Part shown: positions 15,174 through 18,328 of the stretch, in pieces
Layout: every line of letters starts with the position of its first letter
How positions within the stretch are numbered: position 1 is the stretch's first letter
NCBI GenBank assembly: GCA_029287875.1
Contig: JARFQH010000286.1
Span: 1 to 18,328, forward strand
Origin: Desulfobacteraceae bacterium
GTDB lineage: Bacteria; Desulfobacterota; Desulfobacteria; Desulfobacterales; SG8-13
Direction of reading: 5' to 3'
DNA: 18,328 bases
Position numbers and translations under genes: made by a program
Notes under the pieces: generated by a model
Database searches by the model: none
What the model saw: the letters and a program-made list of their open reading frames with translations, nothing else
What the model was told of the DNA's origin: nothing

Positions 15174-16340
15174 ATGCGCAGCACCGTTTATTTTGCCGAC
15201 CTCAGAGCGACAACAAAAGAAAGTTTCGTCGACAAGATAGGGCGCCTGGTGGACACGGCCGGCCTTTCCGACTGCCTCAAGAAGCGGGATCTGGTGGCCG
15301 TCAAGCTGCACTTCGGGGAGTTGGGCAACACTGCATTCATTCGCCCGGTGTTCCTGGGCAAAATCGTCGATCACATTCGCAGAACCGGCGCGTTGCCATT
15401 TCTGACGGATGCCAACACCCTTTACGCCGGAACGCGCAGCAATGCCCCGGCGCATTTGACAACGGCCATTCGCAACGGATTTGCCTATCCCGTCGTCGAT
15501 GCGCCCCTTGTCATCGCCGACGGTCTGCGGGGCAAGAGCGAAACGTCGATAAAAATAGGCCAGAAGCGATTTGACACGGTGTTCATCGGATCCGAGATTG
15601 CCGAGGCGGATGCGCTGATTTCCGTCGCCCACTTCAAGGGGCACGAACTCTCGGGATTTGGTGGAACGATCAAAAACCTCGGCATGGGTTGTGCCTCCCG
15701 TAAAGGAAAGCTCGCACAGCATTCCAGTGTTTCTCCCCAGGTAAAAGAGAAGAAGTGTGTCGGTTGCGGTGATTGCGTCGCGCATTGCTCCCAGTCGGCG
15801 CTGGCACTCGTGGAACGCGTCCCTGCCGCAACTGCAGCCAAATCCTCCCGGGCGGCCAAACGAGGCCGCAAAAGAAAAAAAGCCGTGATCGATGCCAAGA
15901 GATGCATCGGCTGCGGCGAGTGTATTTTGATCTGTCCCAACGCTGCCATCGACATCGCCTGGAATCAATCGATCCCGATCTTTCTTGAAAACATGGTTGA
16001 ATACACCCTCGGTGTCTTAAAAGGCAAAGCGAAAAAGGCGTTGTTTTTGAATTTTATCACCGATGTTTCGCCAGCCTGCGACTGTTGTTCTCACAACGAT
16101 GCACCGATTGTAAGAAATATCGGAGTGCTGGTATCCCGGGATCCCGTGGCCATCGATCAGGCGTCGGTTGACCTGGTGAATCTGGAACCGGCTCTGGCCG
16201 ACTGTTGCCTGAAGACCAACCGGGAAGCGGGCGAGGATAAATTTTCCGGGCTGTATCCCAAAGTCGATTGGAAGATCCAGTTGGAATATGCACAGCAACT
16301 GGGATTGGGCCGGCGGGACTATCGGATCCAAAAAATATGA
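15174..16340 (+). CDS. DUF362 domain protein with two 4Fe-4S ferredoxin motifs
   Basis: A 388-residue iron-sulfur protein. The DUF362 portion spans roughly 1-190 and resumes at about 255-388 (VSRDPVAIDQASVDLV is typical). A ferredoxin insert carries C195-C198-C201-C205 (CVGCGDCVAHC) and C244-C247-C250-C254 (CIGCGECILIC), enough for two [4Fe-4S] clusters. The second motif is followed by P, the first by S. The segment between the motifs contains an unusual basic stretch at about 223-236 (KSSRAAKRGRKRKK). A further cysteine cluster, C302-D-C304-C305, lies in the distal DUF362 part. No signal peptide is visible, so it is probably cytosolic. A strong AAGGAGG precedes ATG 15174. The function of DUF362 is not known; an electron-transfer or metabolic redox role is likely. 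SLC13 permease follows 66 nt downstream. Confidence 0.9.
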   Translation: MRSTVYFADLRATTKESFVDKIGRLVDTAGLSDCLKKRDLVAVKLHFGELGNTAFIRPVFLGKIVDHIRRTGALPFLTDANTLYAGTRSNAPAHLTTAIRNGFAYPVVDAPLVIADGLRGKSETSIKIGQKRFDTVFIGSEIAEADALISVAHFKGHELSGFGGTIKNLGMGCASRKGKLAQHSSVSPQVKEKKCVGCGDCVAHCSQSALALVERVPAATAAKSSRAAKRGRKRKKAVIDAKRCIGCGECILICPNAAIDIAWNQSIPIFLENMVEYTLGVLKGKAKKALFLNFITDVSPACDCCSHNDAPIVRNIGVLVSRDPVAIDQASVDLVNLEPALADCCLKTNREAGEDKFSGLYPKVDWKIQLEYAQQLGLGRRDYRIQKI

Positions 16341-16406
16341 CCTGAACTTCCAACCTTCCGGTGCCCACCGGTTGCCGAATGACCGGACGGCACCTGAGAT
16401 TCGTCA

Positions 16407-18188
16407 ATGTCGATGTCGATTTGGATCGTTACCATACTGCTGATTGTCACGCTGGTCCTGTTGATCACGGAGAAGTTGCCGGTAGATCTGACGGCAATCG
16501 GTATCACGGTCGCCCTGATCCTAGTCGGGATCCTGACACCGCTCGAAGCGGTTTCCGGCTTTGCCTCACCGGCCGTCATCACCGTCGCGGCCATGTTCAT
16601 GGTCAGCCAGGGTATGATCAAAACAGGAGCAGTCGGTTTTATCGGACAGAAGGTGATCGCCCTGTCCCGGGGCAATTCGAAATTGGCCATGCTGGTGATT
16701 ATGTTGATTGTCGGCGTTTCCTCGGCTTTTATCAACAACACCCCGGTGGTCGTGCTGTTCATTCCGATCGTTCTCAGCCTCAGCTGTGAGCTCAGTTTCA
16801 GTCCTTCCAAGTTTCTGATTCCGGTGTCCTACGCGTCGATTTTGGCCGGGACCAGCACCCTTATCGGGACGTCCACCAACATAATCGTCAGCGATTACAG
16901 TGCCTCCCGGGGTTATGGCGCGCTCGGCATGTTCGAGCTGGCCCCGATAGGGGTGCCGATCGCCCTTTTGGGAATCGTCTTTTTGTTGTTTGCCGCACCG
17001 CTGCTGATGCCGAGCCATCGCTCGCCGGTGTGCGAGCTGAAGGAAGGCGGCCGCCGGCGCTATCTGGCTGAATTCTCCGTACCGCGCGAAAGCCTTCTGA
17101 TCGGCCAAGCCGCCGACCGGGCCTTTGTCGACAAACACCCTTCGCTGGAAGTTCTCGAACTGATTCGCTACTCTCACATCTACTACCCCGACCGGGATGC
17201 AGTTGTCATTGCACCGGACGACCTGCTGCTGGTCAAAGGATCTGCCAATGAGTTGGTCGACATCCTTCATGCGGAAGGCGTCGAACTGCCACTGGCCGAG
17301 AAGGATATGGTGTTAGGATCAGGCGAAAACGCGTCGATTGTGATCGAACTCATCATCCCTCCACAATCGACGCTGGTAGGGAGGCGGCTGGTCGAGAGCC
17401 GCCTTCAGCACGACCCGGATGTTCACATCATTGCCATCCAGCGCAGCGGACTGCACTACACCGAAAAAAACGTCCAGGATATTCGACTGCGAAACGGCGA
17501 CATCCTGCTCATCTGGTGCCCGGAAAGCAAGTTGGAAAAACTGCGGCCTGAAACCGACCTGATTATTGTTGAGGATGTGCATCACGAAATTGTCCACAAA
17601 CGCAAAGCCCGTATGGCCTTTATGATTTTCAGCGGTTTGGTGATCACCGCATCCGCAGGTTTGGCGGACATCATGGTATGCGCCCTGGCCGCCGTTTTTC
17701 TCATGATCACAACCGGCTGCCTCCAGCTACGCGACGCTTATCGGACTCTTCAGGCAAACGTTCTGCTGTTGATCGTCGGAACCATTGCACTGGGCAAGGC
17801 GATGGAAAAAACCGGGGCGTCCCAGCATTATGCCGAAGTCTTTTTATCGTTTTTTACCAATTCCGACCCGGTGATGGTGCTGGCCGGTGTGATTCTGCTC
17901 ACCAGCATCAGCACGCAGCTGCTGAGCAACAACGCCACGGCCATTTTGATGCTGCCAATCGCGATTTCATCCGCCGAGGCGTTGGGCGTCGACCCGAAGG
18001 CATTCATCATTGGCGTCTGTTTCGGCGCCAGTGCCTGTTATGGAACGCCGATCGGCTACCAGACCAATCTCCTGGTTTACAGTCCCGGAGGGTATCGTTT
18101 CAGTGACTACCTCAAACTCGGTATGCCGCTCAATCTGATCGTCTTGGTCCTGGGAACGCTGTTTATTCCTATTCTCTGGCCGTTTTAA
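16407..18188 (+). CDS. SLC13-family anion permease with two RCK-C (TrkA-C) domains
   Basis: A 593-residue inner-membrane transporter. The N-terminal membrane half (about 1-200) includes the re-entrant-hairpin signature SSAFINNTPVVVLFIP and the family motif ILAGTSTLIGTSTNIIV. Two soluble RCK-C-like domains follow (about 210-295 and 305-390; phrases such as VLELIRYSH and LLLVKGS, then PPQSTLVGRRLVESRL and DILLIWCP). The C-terminal membrane half has the matching hairpin TQLLSNNATAILMLP and GASACYGTPIGYQTN. This is the architecture of E. coli YfbS and of sulfate-linked SAC1/SLT-type proteins. The substrate is not determined; sulfate, dicarboxylates or other anions are possible, and sulfate would suit a sulfate reducer. 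ATG 16407 is taken as start (ATG 16413 also possible), with a weak ribosome binding site. It probably follows the DUF362 gene in one transcript. Confidence 0.9.
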   Translation: MSMSIWIVTILLIVTLVLLITEKLPVDLTAIGITVALILVGILTPLEAVSGFASPAVITVAAMFMVSQGMIKTGAVGFIGQKVIALSRGNSKLAMLVIMLIVGVSSAFINNTPVVVLFIPIVLSLSCELSFSPSKFLIPVSYASILAGTSTLIGTSTNIIVSDYSASRGYGALGMFELAPIGVPIALLGIVFLLFAAPLLMPSHRSPVCELKEGGRRRYLAEFSVPRESLLIGQAADRAFVDKHPSLEVLELIRYSHIYYPDRDAVVIAPDDLLLVKGSANELVDILHAEGVELPLAEKDMVLGSGENASIVIELIIPPQSTLVGRRLVESRLQHDPDVHIIAIQRSGLHYTEKNVQDIRLRNGDILLIWCPESKLEKLRPETDLIIVEDVHHEIVHKRKARMAFMIFSGLVITASAGLADIMVCALAAVFLMITTGCLQLRDAYRTLQANVLLLIVGTIALGKAMEKTGASQHYAEVFLSFFTNSDPVMVLAGVILLTSISTQLLSNNATAILMLPIAISSAEALGVDPKAFIIGVCFGASACYGTPIGYQTNLLVYSPGGYRFSDYLKLGMPLNLIVLVLGTLFIPILWPF

Positions 18189-18260
18189 GCGCCACCTTAT
18201 CTTTTCGTGAAACATAGGGCCCCAGTAAGAAATAATTCCACATCTTGCTTGTCTTTTGGA

Positions 18261-18327
18261 TCGTCTACTGCGTTACATCCACCGACACGTATCTCGATAT
18301 GCGCCGCTGTATGTGCCTTGTAGACGA
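18261..18327. repeat. 67-nt imperfect palindrome at the right edge
   Basis: TCGTCTAC (18261-18268) is inverted against GTAGACGA (18320-18327). The centre holds a near-palindrome, CGTATCTCGATATGCG (18288-18303). Partial complementarity (ACAT/ATGT) lies between. No gene covers it; it follows the permease stop by 72 nt and reaches the window end. It could be a repetitive extragenic palindrome or an RNA hairpin. No other copy is in the window. Confidence 0.5.
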
Positions 18328-18328
18328 A

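Noticed and set aside
16351..16374. Terminator between the DUF362 and SLC13 genes (CAAC...GTTG with inner CGGT/ACCG)
   Set aside because: The stem is interrupted and no T-run follows on either strand.

Overview
The window (about 18.3 kb, moderately GC-rich) reads as chromosomal DNA of an anaerobic, selenocysteine-using bacterium. It is most likely a sulfate-reducing or related member of the Desulfobacterota. This placement is inferred from gene content: a Tat-exported selenocysteine formate dehydrogenase with a three-cluster beta subunit and no membrane anchor, a second selenoprotein, a DUF362 ferredoxin and DsbD-type periplasmic thiol chemistry. No rRNA or other phylogenetic marker is present.

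Layout. (1) 38-2620, minus: the disaggregase clpB, with its own candidate promoter. (2) 2813-3250, minus: a small PilZ-domain protein with a strong promoter and a clear terminator. (3) 3531-5257, plus: a cassette of three exported thiol-redox proteins. These are a thioredoxin-like selenoprotein (UPHC active site, in-frame UGA at 3765), a peroxiredoxin (PxxxTxxC) and a TlpA-like thioredoxin (WCAPC). (4) 5348-8179, minus: fdhE followed by dsbD, convergent with the cassette. (5) 8190-8683: an intergenic region with three copies of a palindromic repeat and a strong terminator. (6) 8684-12475, minus: fdhA-fdhB, with fdhA read through an in-frame UGA (Sec192). (7) 12806-13309, minus: trmL. (8) 13545-14384, plus: an amidohydrolase, convergent with a CxxCxxCC-type protein (14388-15080, minus). 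(9) 15174-18188, plus: a DUF362/ferredoxin protein and an SLC13-family permease with two RCK-C domains. (10) A 67-nt imperfect palindrome at the right edge.

How it fits together. FdhAB would oxidise formate in the periplasm and pass electrons to soluble cytochromes; FdhE is its maturation factor. The gene next to fdhE encodes DsbD, which carries cytosolic thiol electrons across the membrane. Facing it is a set of exported thiol enzymes that need such a supply, one of them a selenoprotein. The best candidate for an undescribed system is this periplasmic reducing module: DsbD feeding a Sec-thioredoxin, a TlpA-like protein and a peroxiredoxin. It could defend or mature periplasmic oxygen-sensitive selenoenzymes and cytochromes. 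The sequence supports the components and their arrangement; the electron-flow scheme is inference.

Both UGA codons are followed by C and by a stem-loop whose apical loop starts 18 nt downstream with GG, as expected of bacterial SECIS elements. Conventional gene calling would split both genes.
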